DNA of 64,000 nucleotides from Isoetes taiwanensis (lineage: Eukaryota > Streptophyta > Lycopodiopsida > Isoetales > Isoetaceae). Shown here piece by piece: positions 12,333-22,974 of the stretch. A program made the translations under genes and the position numbers. The stretch covers positions 1,907,409 through 1,971,408 of the forward strand of contig JAJEKV010000087.1 of the NCBI GenBank assembly GCA_021234155.1, read 5' to 3'. Position 1 is the first letter of the stretch; the number at the start of each line of letters is the position of its first letter. The notes under the pieces are model-generated. The model made no database searches. It was not told the DNA's origin and worked only from the letters and a program-made list of their open reading frames with translations.

Positions 12333-13080
12333 TCATTGAGCCAGATACACGTCATAATGCCAACAAGAATTAGAAGTATGTGTGTTGAAACACAAGAAGG
12401 CGCGCATTGTTTGAGCATCAGAAGCAAATGTTTGAATTGCTGCTATGTGAGCCTCAGACCTTCTGGTGCAAAATATTATATCGACCACATCCATATTTTC
12501 CAAGCTCCTAGCCAGTATTACGAAAGCAATTGACATCATGGGCAGAACATACTGGTGTATATGTTATAGGAAAGACAAGCTGTCGTCCAGGCCATTCAAT
12601 GATAGACCATATTTTCACATTGCGCATACTTATTGAACATAGTCGAAGCAACACGACCTCTGTATATGCTTTGCGGATGCCACAACTTCTTAGGCAGCAC
12701 TTGTAAAGCACTTCAAAATGAAGTTTATCAGTTCTATGGAAGGGTCTTTACTAAGTTTCCAGTATCGAGCACCCAAGTCACTAGCAATATTGGAGTACAA
12801 CAGGGTTATCCTCTATTTTCTACACTCTTTGGGTTGTACATTGCAATTGGAAGAATGGCTTAATCACCATGGTGTTGGAGGCCTAGATTTAGCACACTAT
12901 ATCATCAGGCAACTTATATATGTTAACGATGTTTTTCTTGTGGCACATACTGCTGCTAGTTTTGGTATGGAATCAGTTAGTCTTTGTTATAGAACATTCT
13001 CATTTGCATGCAGAACAAATACACATAGAGGGTGCCCATGTATTGGTCTACTACATGGCGGATCAAACATGATATTTTAG
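12333..13080 (+). pseudogene. LINE reverse transcriptase remnant with internal deletion
   Basis: RT landmarks visible are RPGHSMIDHIFTLRIL (12575-12630), VTSNIGVQQGYPLFSTLFGLYI (about 12780-12845) and LIYVNDVFLVAH (about 12915-12950). The last corresponds to the YADD box but reads YVND, replacing the first catalytic aspartate by asparagine. The segment that should hold the motif A AFD is damaged or deleted between about 12640 and 12720. Similarity to the LINE family ends near 13080. Confidence 0.75.
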
Positions 13081-13202
13081 GTCTTCTGCTGTGTTATAGC
13101 ATACCTTATGCAGCATAAAGGCTGGAGTCTTGATGAAAGCTAGAATGTCATCAATAAATTTGTATTGAGGTAAGCTTTATAGATGCGATACTGGGAAGCT
13201 TT

Positions 13203-13241
13203 TCCTCTTTCTTTTTTTCTTTTTTTTTTTCTTTTTTTTTC
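13203..13241. repeat. Pyrimidine tract (T-rich, interrupted by C)
   Basis: A run of T and C about 39 bp long lies just left of the dispersed repeat at 13262. It could be a simple repeat or the tail of an older insertion. Confidence 0.5.
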
Positions 13242-13261
13242 CTGGTTGATTCATTATTTAC

Positions 13262-13558
13262 TGTTGTTGCGGTGAACCTCGTATGCGCATACCCTTCCCC
13301 AACCCACGTCTGGCGCTGGAGGACTTCTTACCATGGAGTCACAAGAGTTGATGCGCAACCTCACCAGGAAGTTACACTTGCACGAGGAAGACACGCCCGG
13401 TGTCACAGAGCACAAGAATACCACAGAGAAACATAGATGAACATGAGCATGCCGGAGCAATCTAGGCCACAGAACCTAGAAGCCCGACCCCGGAGGTTCC
13501 AAGTACATCAAAATGTCAAGACAACAGTGGTGTAATACAAAGACCATGACATATGATG
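13262..13558 (+). repeat. Dispersed ~295-bp repeat, copy 1
   Basis: Colinear by eye with 44212-44498, sharing for example GAGTCACAAGAGTTGATG, CGGAGGTTCCAAGTACATC and the end CCATGACATATGATGT. It carries no conserved reading frame. The left edge GTGAACCTCGTATG reappears in inverted orientation at about 13886-13905, just 330 bp after this copy ends. The class is not recognised. Confidence 0.7.
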
Positions 13559-13886
13559 TTCGTTATGATATTTATATTATATATGTGCTTAAGTCATACT
13601 CTTGCCGAGGTTGCCCATACATGTCGGGGTAGCTAACTTACTGATGAAAATCATGCTGATGATCCAAACATATCGAGGAAGTCTCAAACCTTGTTGTATT
13701 GATATAAATCCGTCCAGTAACTTAGGCATTTACTAGGCTAACAATGCTCCATGTCATAGCCATGTCCAAAAGCCACTATAAGCTTCTGATAATCCTCCTG
13801 GGCCCTCATGTTGATGCCACACATGCCTTCTAGACGGTTCCATCTCAACATGTAATGCTTACCATAAATCCATATTAGACTGCTTA

Positions 13887-14330
13887 CCACATACGAGGTT
13901 CACCCCACCAACTCCAAAAGTAATTTGGATATAGTGTTTGGCTGGTTGGCAGAACCCTTACATCTGATGTCATCTATCAACAATGTGTTTTTCACTTTGT
14001 ATTTCCAGTATTTCTGGTACACTTTGGACAGATCTTTAAGGAAAATTGGCTTATTAACCACTTTTAACTTTGTATTGGTGCAGTCATCCTGATTCCAAAT
14101 AAAAAGAAATCTGTCCTTATATTCCTGCAACAACTTTCTCACCAACAAGTTGACATTACTCTTAGCCATGCTGGACCACAATGCAATCTGAAATTTTGAA
14201 AAACACCATTCTAAGAACTCCTATAATCCAGGCCTAGTAAGCTCAAATTTCGTTGGCTTGGTCCTTATAAAATTATCCAGGTAGTCCAACCAAGTGTATT
14301 CCAACTTGCTGAATTAGATGGCAACCCATT
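13887..14330 (-). pseudogene. FCP1/NIF-type phosphatase domain fragment
   Basis: The minus strand encodes EFLEWCFSKFQIALWSS, then NVNLLVRKLL, FIWNQDDCTNT, PIFLKDLSKVYQKYWKY and NTLLIDD. This series is characteristic of the plant NLI-interacting-factor (FCP1-homology, HAD phosphatase) family, including the WSS block and the late DD motif. An in-frame TAG sits just before EFLEW, and the N-terminal catalytic DxD part is missing, so the fragment is not functional. Its end LLLELVG abuts a copy of the GTGAACCTCGTATG junction. The gene at 30480-30590 encodes what looks like the missing start of the same type of domain on the other strand. Confidence 0.7.
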
Positions 14331-14871
14331 ACCTTCCTTGGTCAATGGCTTTCGCCGCAAAACATTTTATACCGAAGAGAATATCAATGACACAGACACA
14401 CCTGATTGAGCAAAAGCTTTATACATTACAAAAAGGAGTTCTGTTACAAAATGGACATAGCCCTTATTTAAATGCAAAATCCTACTCTACTCTTCATTCT
14501 ATTTGGAATTCATAGCATTACAGGCTCGAAGGATTACGTAACCCTGCTCAGAATCCCAATGCAGATGCAGGACCACATCCACATAGTTAGACTGTGGGTC
14601 GGGATTGTCTGTCGAGGCAGCCAACCAAAGTTAGCCATTCTAGGCAATTCTTCGGCATCGTGTTGATCATCTCCATTATTGCACTTGCTGTGTTTCTTGC
14701 ATCAGTATTTCTTCATCTTATATAGACCTACCACCTCTCGGATGCCACGATCGCCCAATGATCTTTTGGCTGACCTGGCCACTTCTCCAATAGTCATGTG
14801 GATGATTTCAACAAAGTCACTGATTTTCCACCTCCATATATAGTAGCTTTTCTCTCCTCTGAGTGTTCTTT

Positions 14872-14884
14872 GGTGGAGGGGGAG
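14872..14884 (+). other. Polypurine tract
   Basis: GGTGGAGGGGGAG lies directly before the TGTTAG of the plus-oriented LTR at 14885. An all-purine run in this place is the plus-strand primer site that precedes a 3' LTR. It shows that the adjacent LTR is a 3' LTR with some internal sequence, not a solo LTR. Confidence 0.7.
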
Positions 14885-15410
14885 TGTTAGTTTTGTGCAA
14901 AGAAGCACTGGACTATTCTTGAGCACTACGCAGGCCAGCACACAAGGGCACAAAGACAAGGGTCAGCAGGAGCGCCAGACAGCAAACCCACATCCATGCA
15001 ATGCCCTCATCAAAGAAGAGATCAAGGGGTGGCACGTGACCATACCCAAGGAGTGCGGTCCTAACTTAAGCAGGACTCACGACATTCATGACGTCGCTGA
15101 CAGGATTCCTTCAAATCAAGCAAGTGATCGAGGAGTTGGTGATCGAGATCACAAATGTTCTGGTTGGGTCTAAGGCCGTTGTCCATATATATCAGCAAGT
15201 ATTGTCTTGTTTCAATTTTTTGTCTCTGCGTCTCGCGAGACCTCATGTGTTTCTTATGATATTCAAGGGATTCTTATCTTGGCATACAATTTCCTTTGTT
15301 TCTTGTTTTGTTCTTTTTTCTTATCTCTTTTGCAAAATCCCATGTGACACACTATACAAAGGATTTGTCTGTTTGATCCAAAGGTCCTCACAGAGGGCTG
15401 TCTTGCTGAC
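14885..15410 (+). repeat. Gypsy-family LTR in plus orientation (3' LTR)
   Basis: Begins TGTTAGTTTTGTGC and is colinear with the LTR at 23517-22975 read on the minus strand, including GAGCACTACGCAGGCCAGC, CTCATGTGTTTCTTATGAT and CTCACAGAGGGCTGT. Orientation is opposite to gypsy element 2. Its right edge passes into an inverted copy of the Penelope-like repeat, while the LTR at 23517 passes into that same repeat in the other orientation. Confidence 0.8.
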
Positions 15411-15412
15411 GA

Positions 15413-16190
15413 TGACTCTTTGAGCCGATTGCATGTCCTCTTGGCATTTCCCTCCATATGCTCTGTTTTTCTTTGTTTTCCAGCTCTGTCCTCCCTATAA
15501 TTGTAGCTTCTCTTTTGGCCATAGCCATCTCTATAGCTCCTCCCATCCATATTATGCTCAGGCTTCAGACTTTCTAATGCCCATTAGCTCTCAAACTCTT
15601 GCCTTAGCAATTCGTTGTTAAGTTTTTCTTCATCTGACCCAGAGGTCTCACATCCATCAAAATCGTACCCTATAATGTGGGTGTGGTTTCCAAAAGATTA
15701 CCAATCTTCCTTCGTCAAGAGTTGGTCTAGCTAGATCCGCCAGGCGCCTGCATTTCCCTTAGGTTTTCGACATGCATTCAGTCATTCTAGGTTAATCGAG
15801 TCTTGGAGAATCAATTTTGGGTTCCCCATATTTCAATTAGATATCTACAACAATTAGACCTATGTATATTTATTTAATGTTAGACTACCATCCCCAATTC
15901 ATTTTATCATGAAGCCTTCAGGTGAATTTTGCACTTCGCATCAGCAAAAGCTTAAGCTCTTTGAGATTTATTTTGCTCTCTCATGCTCTATGGTTTGGCT
16001 TGTCTCCTAAACACTTCTATAGACTCTTTAAGTTCCATTTCCTTATGTTTCTAGAAATGGGAGCCTTTATTGACCATTTACATTAAACTAAATAGGATAC
16101 TACTGCCTGCATCCCGCCTCCTGGTCATGATGCTTATAGCTTTAATAAAAAAAATCCTACCACCTACCGTGGAATATGATGCTTAATAGC
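15413..16190 (-). repeat. Inverted fragment of the Penelope-like repeat
   Basis: The reverse complement matches about 26110-26850, for example CCATTTACATTAAAC / CATTTAACATTAAGC, CCTACTGCCTGCATCC and the coding-like GYGQKR.YNY.EDRA segment. The frame DGCET..DEE.LNNELLRQEFES is kept in both copies, with stops elsewhere. It ends at CTCAAAGAGTC where the LTR begins. Confidence 0.75.
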
Positions 16191-16197
16191 TTTAATT

Positions 16198-16226
16198 ATT
16201 ATATATATATATTATATTATAGTATA
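16198..16226. repeat. AT microsatellite
   Basis: A run of alternating TA with small interruptions follows the Penelope-like fragment. It has no coding content. Confidence 0.7.
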
Positions 16227-16289
16227 TACATAAGGAAAAAAAAAACTGGAGTCAAACAAGGGTTGAGGCATTTACATGACTGACTTGAA

Positions 16290-16746
16290 TTTTATCGCAC
16301 GAAGACCACATGGTCTATGGGACTCAGTACAAAAAAGAGTGCAACAAGCCCATTACTGCCTAGGATTAAAAAACTTCCGTCTCAAAGGGTTTTTGAGTTA
16401 ACAAAAATAGAGTCGCTCTGAAACTAAAAATCCATATATATCAATATGATGATGCAGGATTTATTTCATTACGCTTGTCGAGGACCTCCTAGTAAAGGAT
16501 CATAATGCCATTATTGTAGGCGTCTGCAAGAGCAACTATAGCGACTGATTAGGGTAATCAAGTCAACATATAAGTCTCAAATAGCCACAAATGTCGGTCA
16601 AATCTGAAAAGTGTGGCATTCATCTTAATGGTTCTTATATGTGAATATTGATATATCTTGTTTTCACGCTCCTCACGGCCCCATCTGCAAGTTTCAATTC
16701 TGAGGCTATGTGTATCGATTATGGCAATTTTTCTATGCCTCTTCAT
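16290..16746 (-). pseudogene. LINE 3' end: zinc-finger region and 3' UTR
   Basis: The minus strand at 16558-16746 encodes KRHRKIAIIDTHSLRIETCRWG, which aligns with the (K)KRRHIASIRT..HHLRIETGRW segment of the LINE at 53146-53400. It is followed at 16310-16400 by a 3' UTR sharing GGATTAAAAAA and the ATGGGAC-type phrase with the LINE ends at 37300-37400 and 56420-56520. The 5' part is missing, which fits incomplete reverse transcription. Confidence 0.65.
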
Positions 16747-17029
16747 GGGAAATGTGATAACAGGTACTGATGCAAGCCATGGGCAGGGGTGGGATTAATT
16801 TAGCTTTTGTAGTGTGATGTTTTGACCGTTTCCAAAAAGCACTGAAATCCCAAAGCTTTCCAAGAAAGTATGTTTTGAGATAGTTCTTCAAATGATTGTG
16901 ATCTTCATTATTTTACACCTATACGCGTCCCTTCTCCTGACATTTCGTATGAAGAACCAACCTACATAATTCTTCTTCCAACAAGTTCTAAAACACGGGG
17001 GACCTACGGGTAGTGTATATGCCAGATTC
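16747..17029. other. No feature seen
   Basis: The sequence between the LINE end and the gypsy integrase tail has no long frame or clear repeat. An inversion breakpoint is suspected nearby (see findings) but is not visible as such. Confidence 0.3.
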
Positions 17030-17249
17030 AGAAGTCGAGTATCTTCCATTTGTGCCGCCACCTAGCAATAGAGTATATCTCGCTCCAAAGCGACATTTCA
17101 TAGAGGCAAAAATCATGTTTCATGGAGGAGAATTGGGTATGGAACCATGGACTTGACTTTAAGATCCGAGTCGAAAAGTCTTTGTCAACCCATTTCAAAT
17201 CTTCCCAAGTGGCAACGGATATCACTAGCTTCCATATTTCCATTTTATA

Positions 17250-18591
17250 AAAGAACTAGTTCCATTAAAACACGGAACAAGTATGCCTGATAGGACTAAT
17301 CATAAAACTCTACTTTGTGCCAACTGTTCTGCATAGAGTCATAGAGAAGAACTAAATCTCCTGTGTTAAAAGTTTTTGTCTTTATCTAGTTGTCATGCCA
17401 TGATTTTCGCAATTTTTCACCAGCAAGAATGTTGAAATAGGCATCCCTGCGAATTTCATCAAGTTGTTGTAACTGATAAACCCTTTTCTGTAAAGCCGCA
17501 GGAGGATCACGAACAGTAGCTAGTTAAAATCTTAGAGTAGGCAGAATAAACTCAAAAGGCATCAAGGCTTCTTGGCCATAAACTAGTCTAAAAGGTGTCT
17601 GCCCTGTGGCAATTTTGTAATTGGTGTTATAGGCCCATAAAACAGTTGATAACTTTTCCTACCAATCTTTTTTGGAAGCATCACAAATTTTCTTTAGAAT
17701 GTTGATCAGAGTCTTGTTGGTACTTTCAGCAAGACCACTGCCTTGCGGTATAACGTGATTTTTCGATGATGAATATACAAGTAATCCGTAAGTTCCTTGA
17801 TCGTGTGATTGACAAAATGAACACCTTGGTCACTCACAAGTTCCGTGGGGCAGCCGAAGCGTGTAATGACTTGCATGTAGAGCACCCGCACCGTGCTGGA
17901 TGTAGTGTTAACAGGTAACGCGCAAGCTTTAGCCCACTTCGTGGCATAGTCTGTGAGGACAAGAATGTATCGAGCACGGGAGTTACGAGCAGGTGGGCCA
18001 ATGGGCCCAACAAAATCCATTTCCTATGTGCTGAAGGATAGAGGCGTGGCTACTGGAGTTAAAGGGAGAGCATCACGTGTGGCGTGGGCGATCCAACGCG
18101 GTGGCAGATGTCACATTGGCGCGTATGAACGTGAGCTTCTTTGAACAACGTGCGCCAAAAATATCTAGCCAAGAGGATTTTCTGTGTCGTGTTATCTCCA
18201 CTGAAATGTCCTCCGCCTAAGCCTTCATGTGTTTGATGAACAATCTCAGGGACCTCATGAGGAAGAATACATCTTCTCAAAATCATATCTTTGCCATGTT
18301 TGTAGAGATGTCCAGCCACCATGGTATAGTCACATACTTCACGAAGGAATTGTTGATGGCATGAGCGTAATTTATTTGGAGAGAGCATAGGATCTGTTGA
18401 AGGTAGCATACCTGAGAGAAGATATTGTTGATAGTCATGGAACTAGTGTGGTGTGGCCGTGACCAAAAAGAGTTGAGCATCCAGAAAAGTATCTGAAACT
18501 CCTGATGACGGATCATCTGTGTGCATTTGTGAGAGATAATCAGGTACCACATGAGTCTTTCCTGCCTTATGAATAATCTCAAAGGGAGCAA
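17250..18591 (-). pseudogene. gypsy element 2 integrase (HHCC zinc finger, DDE core, C-terminal part)
   Basis: 18059-18409 carries the HHCC zinc-binding domain (HQTHEGLGGGHF ... CDICHRVG). 17706-18020 carries the core with MDFVGPIGPP and VSDQGVHFVNHTIKEL, giving two of the three catalytic acidic residues. The third sits in PQGSGLAESTNKTL at about 17680-17745, but only after a frameshift near 17755. The C-terminal GDLVLLYDS block is at about 17320-17350. In an active element this enzyme inserts the cDNA. Separate frames and internal stops make this copy inactive, though every part is recognisable. Confidence 0.85.
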
Positions 18592-18610
18592 ACTCTTGTA
18601 ATAGCAGCAC

Positions 18611-19306
18611 CTAGTGAGCGATGCATCCCATGGGTGGGGTTTTATTGATTAAATAAAGCAGAGCTTGATGATCTACGAATATTTGCCACTCAGCAGATAA
18701 TGACGGAACTGTTGCACGTAAAAATGAGTCCAAGTGCTTCTCGTTCCATGGCAGAATAATTCTTCTCGTAGGGTTGACCTTCCTGCTCGCATAGTGAACC
18801 AGTTTGTCTTGTTGAGAGTTATGATCTTGTGATAGAACAACACCAATAGAAAAAGCTGAAACGTCCACATGAACATGAAATAGTTTGTTCCATTGAGGTG
18901 GGACTAGAACTGGTGCTTGAGCAAGCAAAACTTTCAATTTCTGAAAGGCCTCATTTGCCTTGGGATTCCAAGCCCAAGTGGATTCATCACCCGTGAGTTT
19001 ATGAATGGGATCAGCAATGGCAGCCAAACCAGGAACCAAAGCAGCATAGTAATTGACTTTACCAAGGAAGGATCGTGTCTCCTTAATATTGATAGGCGCA
19101 TGAGCCTTGAGAACACGGCTGATCTTGGCAGGGTCCGTGGTAATGCAGTGTTTGCTAACCACATGGCCCAGAAGAACTCCGGAAGTGACACATATAGTAC
19201 ACTTCTTTGGATTCAAACTGATGCCCGATTCGTCACATTTTTGAAAGACAAGCTCAATCTTGGAGAGATGATCATCCGTGGTGCTGAAGGACTTGCAAAG
19301 AAGCAT
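18611..19306 (-). pseudogene. gypsy element 2 RT thumb and RNase H domain
   Basis: A 231-codon open frame carries the RT thumb/connection (FQKCDESGISLNPKKC, then LLGHVVS and RSFLGKVNYY) followed by the Ty3-type RNase H with VDVSAFSIGVVLSQ, YASRKVNPTRR and FVDHQALLYLIN. RNase H would digest the RNA template. This is the longest uninterrupted piece of the element, which suggests that it died fairly recently compared with element 1. Confidence 0.85.
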
Positions 19307-19760
19307 TATCTTCCATGTAATCCTAAAAAACAGAAAACATATTGCGCTAGAAAATTGAAGGTGGAGTTGGACAAGCCAAAAGACACCACTTTATAGGCAA
19401 AAGTACCCCATGGTATGGTGAAGGTGATTTTCAATTGATCTTCAGGAAGGATTGAAATTTGATTGTAGCCAGAAAAGCCATCCATGAAGGAATACATTTT
19501 ATGGCCTGCTACTTCTTCAAGGACTTGATCTGTGAAGGGTAGCAGGAAATGATCACGTTCCATGGTGAAGTTGAGTTTTCGATAGTCCACGCAAACACGA
19601 ATTTTCCCATTATGCTTAAGGGCAATAACAATGGGGCTCACGCACTCAGAATATTTGACCTCATAAATAAGTCCAGCAGCAACAAGTTTATCAATTGCGA
19701 AATCGAGTGTGCATCAGGTTTAGTAGGAGTGGCGAGTTCTCTAACTCCTTCTTGATGCCT
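19306..19760 (-). pseudogene. gypsy element 2 reverse transcriptase fingers and palm
   Basis: The frame reads SPIVIALKHNGKIRVCVDYR, then DQVLEEVAGHKMYSFMDGFS with the first palm aspartate, GYNQISILPEDQ, and FTIPWGTFAYKVVSFGL. All are hallmark gypsy RT blocks. At the position of the YxDD box the sequence, read after a frame change near 19300, gives DYMED rather than an intact YMDD. The domain joins the RNase H segment through that frameshift. Inactive as it stands. Confidence 0.85.
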
Positions 19761-20383
19761 TTTAAATCTTTATAGCTCCACGCGAAAATATGTTTGAATT
19801 TCTTGAAAAGAGAGTGCGCGAGTTTTATATGGTTTTGGAAGATTTGCAACAAACCGGATGGGTTGGTTGTCTTCTAAGTCAATGATTTCGACTTCCAAAA
19901 TTTGAATGTGTGGAATAACATCAGTATCCATTATAGTGTGAGCAGGTGGATGTAGAAGAACAGGTGGAGCATCACTCTGAGTTGAAAAGAATAAGGGTTG
20001 TTGACCCTTGTCAAGCAAGGGTTGCATAATGACTGCTGCGACATCCACAATGGTGTCGGCATTTTGAAAGGCATCAACACACTGATTGCAAGGCGCGAGA
20101 TAGGCAGCAACTGCATGATCATTATCTAGATTTATATCGCCCCAGGGATCAAGATATTTAGGATAGGATGATAGTGGCAAAGCAACATTAGGGGCTTGGA
20201 CTTGATAGGTGTTTTATATGTCTTCAGAGTCACTATCAGAGAACGAAGGTTCAACATTTTCCATAACAATGAGTTGCCCAGTTTCAAGATCCATGGTAGC
20301 ATTCAGGTGACCATCAGTAATGACAAGTTGATTGGTGGCCCAATAGTGGATGCTTTTAGCTCGGCGGAGAAAAGGTCGTCTGA

Positions 20384-20701
20384 TCAACATTTCATAGTCA
20401 TCAAGATCTTCCTCCGTTTTCTAGACGCCAAATTCCAACAGGAATTCGAGATCTCCAATGTTGATTTGAAGTTGAGAGTAATACCTTGAGGGCACATGAT
20501 GTGACCATTTGCCAACTTGATATCATAAGGTGCATGATACAGTTGGTTACTGTCGAGTTGTTTCCTGAGTTTGTCTGTGATGAGGTTGACAGCACTGCCC
20601 CCATCAATCTGTACATGATTGACTTGCTGATTCCCAATAGTAGCATGAACTGTGGGCATGGAAGTTGCCATATCACCAACAAGAATAGTTGGTAGGAGCA
20701 A
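20384..20701 (-). pseudogene. gypsy element 2 aspartic protease
   Basis: The frame contains TVHATIGNQQVNHVQIDGGS followed by AVNLITDKLRK, the retropepsin active-site strand and loop with D-G-G. The downstream LANGHIMCPQGI piece corresponds to the flap/second half found in plant gypsy proteases. It lies between gag and RT as expected. Confidence 0.75.
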
Positions 20702-20709
20702 CTATTCCC

Positions 20710-22760
20710 GAAGAGCAGGACACAACTTCAGAATGGTAGGCAGACTGAGGGGATTTTGATCTTTGTGAGTTATTCTTGCAGCTCCACGGGAACATGGGTT
20801 AAAGGACCTGCGGGATTCAAGGGAGCTGGTTCCCTGGGCATAGAGGCCGAAATTTCCTTGAGGGAGCTCCACTTCAGCTGCTATTTTGGATATGACTGAG
20901 TGCGTGAAGTAGTCGTGGACATGGATGGTGCTCCGAACGTTGTTGAGCACGTGTGTTAGCATGAACATTGGCAAGTGTGCGTCCTTTAGCAGCTTAAGTT
21001 TGAGGATACTGTGATGTACCTTGGGCATGACATGAGACATGAGCTTGTCAAGATCGGGGGCAAAAGTGCACCATCTTGGTGGGCTGCTCGTGAGGGACAG
21101 CTGCCACAGCAAAAGCAGATTGCGTGTCCTATGGCTTGAGTGTGAAAGGACTAGTGCCGAGTTGCTGGCATGATACCATACCAACCCAATTGGATTGTTG
21201 CACAGGTGGATTTAGGGCTTGATAGATCTCTTCTTGTGCTTGTTGATCCAACATAGCTTGCTAAGGAGCTTGTTGGTTCTACTGCTGCTGAGGAGCGCGT
21301 GGGGATTTTTGCAAAGTTGGCCGTGGACCTTGTTTCCACCACCCAGAGTTGATAGGTCGTGAGGCGCACCGAAGCAGTATGGTTGGTACCCAGTAGTTGT
21401 ACTTGAACTTGGGGAAGATGTGGCCATGCCATGGTGGTGTGGCCCCATTCCCTGCAGTGATAACATTGAGCTTTAGCTGGGTCAAAAGGAGCAAGTGAGC
21501 CTTGTCCTCCTGATTGCTAAGTTTGCTGAGGTTGTTGATATTGCTGGACTTGAAAGACCATCTTCTGTCTGAAAGGCGTCGGATGAGAACGCGTGCATTC
21601 TTCAGTAGCATGATTGTACATATTGCAATGCTTGCAGTGAGGGGGACCATTAGCAGAATTGCATTTATTTGCCAGATGGTCCTGATACTTATAAATATGG
21701 CACTAGATTTGACTTCTCTGTGGTGGATTGGATTGATGAGGTTAGATCGCGGTTTGGGAAACCATGATAGGAGGTATAAAGGTAGATCCATGAGTGGAAC
21801 ACCTCGTATAGACACATTGATTGAGTGATTGACCAGCTCAATGGCTCGATCCAGAGTCTTGGGTTGCAAGTATTTAGTCATAAGACGTACTCGTTAAGCT
21901 TGCTGACCAAGATATGCAGACGATCAGCAAAATTTCGTGCAGATTCAGAAGGTTGCTGTTGGAGTGAGGAGTTGTTGATCATCATCTGCAGTACCATAGT
22001 GAGACAAGAATGCCACTTTCATTTCTGGCCAGCTTTGTTTCCAATGACTTTTATTGGCCATGAACCATTGATGTGGTGCACCACATAGCATAGTGGAGAA
22101 GATATGAAACTTGATCTGGGGCTGAGAGTGCCAGTTTTTAAAACAATGAGAGCTTCAAATTCCTCCATCTGTGCCTAAGCACTTTGGTCGATAATATGCT
22201 TGCCTTTAGCATTGCTAAAAATAGGATATGGAAGTTTGAGATGCAGAGTCGTGGAGGTAACATGAGTGACGGTGGGTTGCCAGCAACAAAATGTCTGAAC
22301 AGAAATCTGGGTGTAAAGTGGTGGTGCATAAGAATAGGCAGGTCCTTGAGGCATGACAGAGGACTGTAAGCAAGGCATCTACATTGGAGCAATAAACCCA
22401 GGAGGTCCAAAAATTTTGGTGTCATTGGGTGCCATACCCGGTGCACCCTCCTCTGTCAAAGTGAGGTCATCAATGTTGTACACAATGATAGGAGGTTGAA
22501 AAGAGGGTGATGACTGAAATTCATGAACATGGTTAGGATCAAAAGAGACCTGAGAGTAGCCCATACCATATTGTGGTGAATATGGTTGTGAAGGCAACGA
22601 CATCAGCACAGAAGGATTATGGATATAAGTACTCTCTGGCGTTTGAAAATGTTGAGGTATCTGGTGCACAGGAATGTGATTCGGTGATTGAGATTGAGAG
22701 CAATGTTGACAATTTAGAGGTGACTCTAGTCTTGAGAAGATTCAAGGAGTAGGAGGTGCT
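20710..22760 (-). pseudogene. gypsy element 2 gag remnant
   Basis: Contains zinc-knuckle clusters at about 21440-21720: a first one with the second cysteine lost (CHIYKYQDHLANKC), then HCKHCNMYNHATEEC and CYHCREWGHT. The region to 22760 corresponds to matrix/capsid, proline- and glutamine-rich near the start. The frames are broken in several places. The lost cysteine separates it from element 1, which keeps a perfect CCHC. Confidence 0.7.
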
Positions 22761-22974
22761 GAATGAGCTCGCGAACGAAATCGACCTCCTTCAATGTCAT
22801 AGTCTCCATCGTAAGGATCTCGAACAGCTTCTCTGCGTTGATGGCGATCCAATCTAGCCGCAGTTTGGCAGAGAAGCTTTTCCTAGGTGAAAGTACGAAC
22901 AGGCAACTTGAAGTCCGAAGAAAAGAACGAAGACTCGGCGGCGGCGACAGTGTTCAGGATCTGGGTTTGGGTCG

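Larger units (their letters stand above)
10073..13080 (+). mobile_element. LINE (L1-like) element, plus-strand decayed copy
   Basis: From left to right it has an ORF1-like coiled-coil region, an apurinic-type endonuclease domain and part of a reverse transcriptase, the order of an L1-type LINE. The minus-strand LINE at 37280-42480 has the same blocks (MQQQEMTQF / MRQQEMTQF; LNPIAKDMDIL in both), so they are copies of one family. Many stops break the frames. The 3' end with zinc finger and tail is not present here; similarity stops near 13080. The left end is probably truncated too. Confidence 0.85.

Noticed and set aside
14885-15410. Solo LTR
   Set aside because: A polypurine tract directly precedes it and its two flanks do not match each other, so it is better explained as a displaced 3' LTR.
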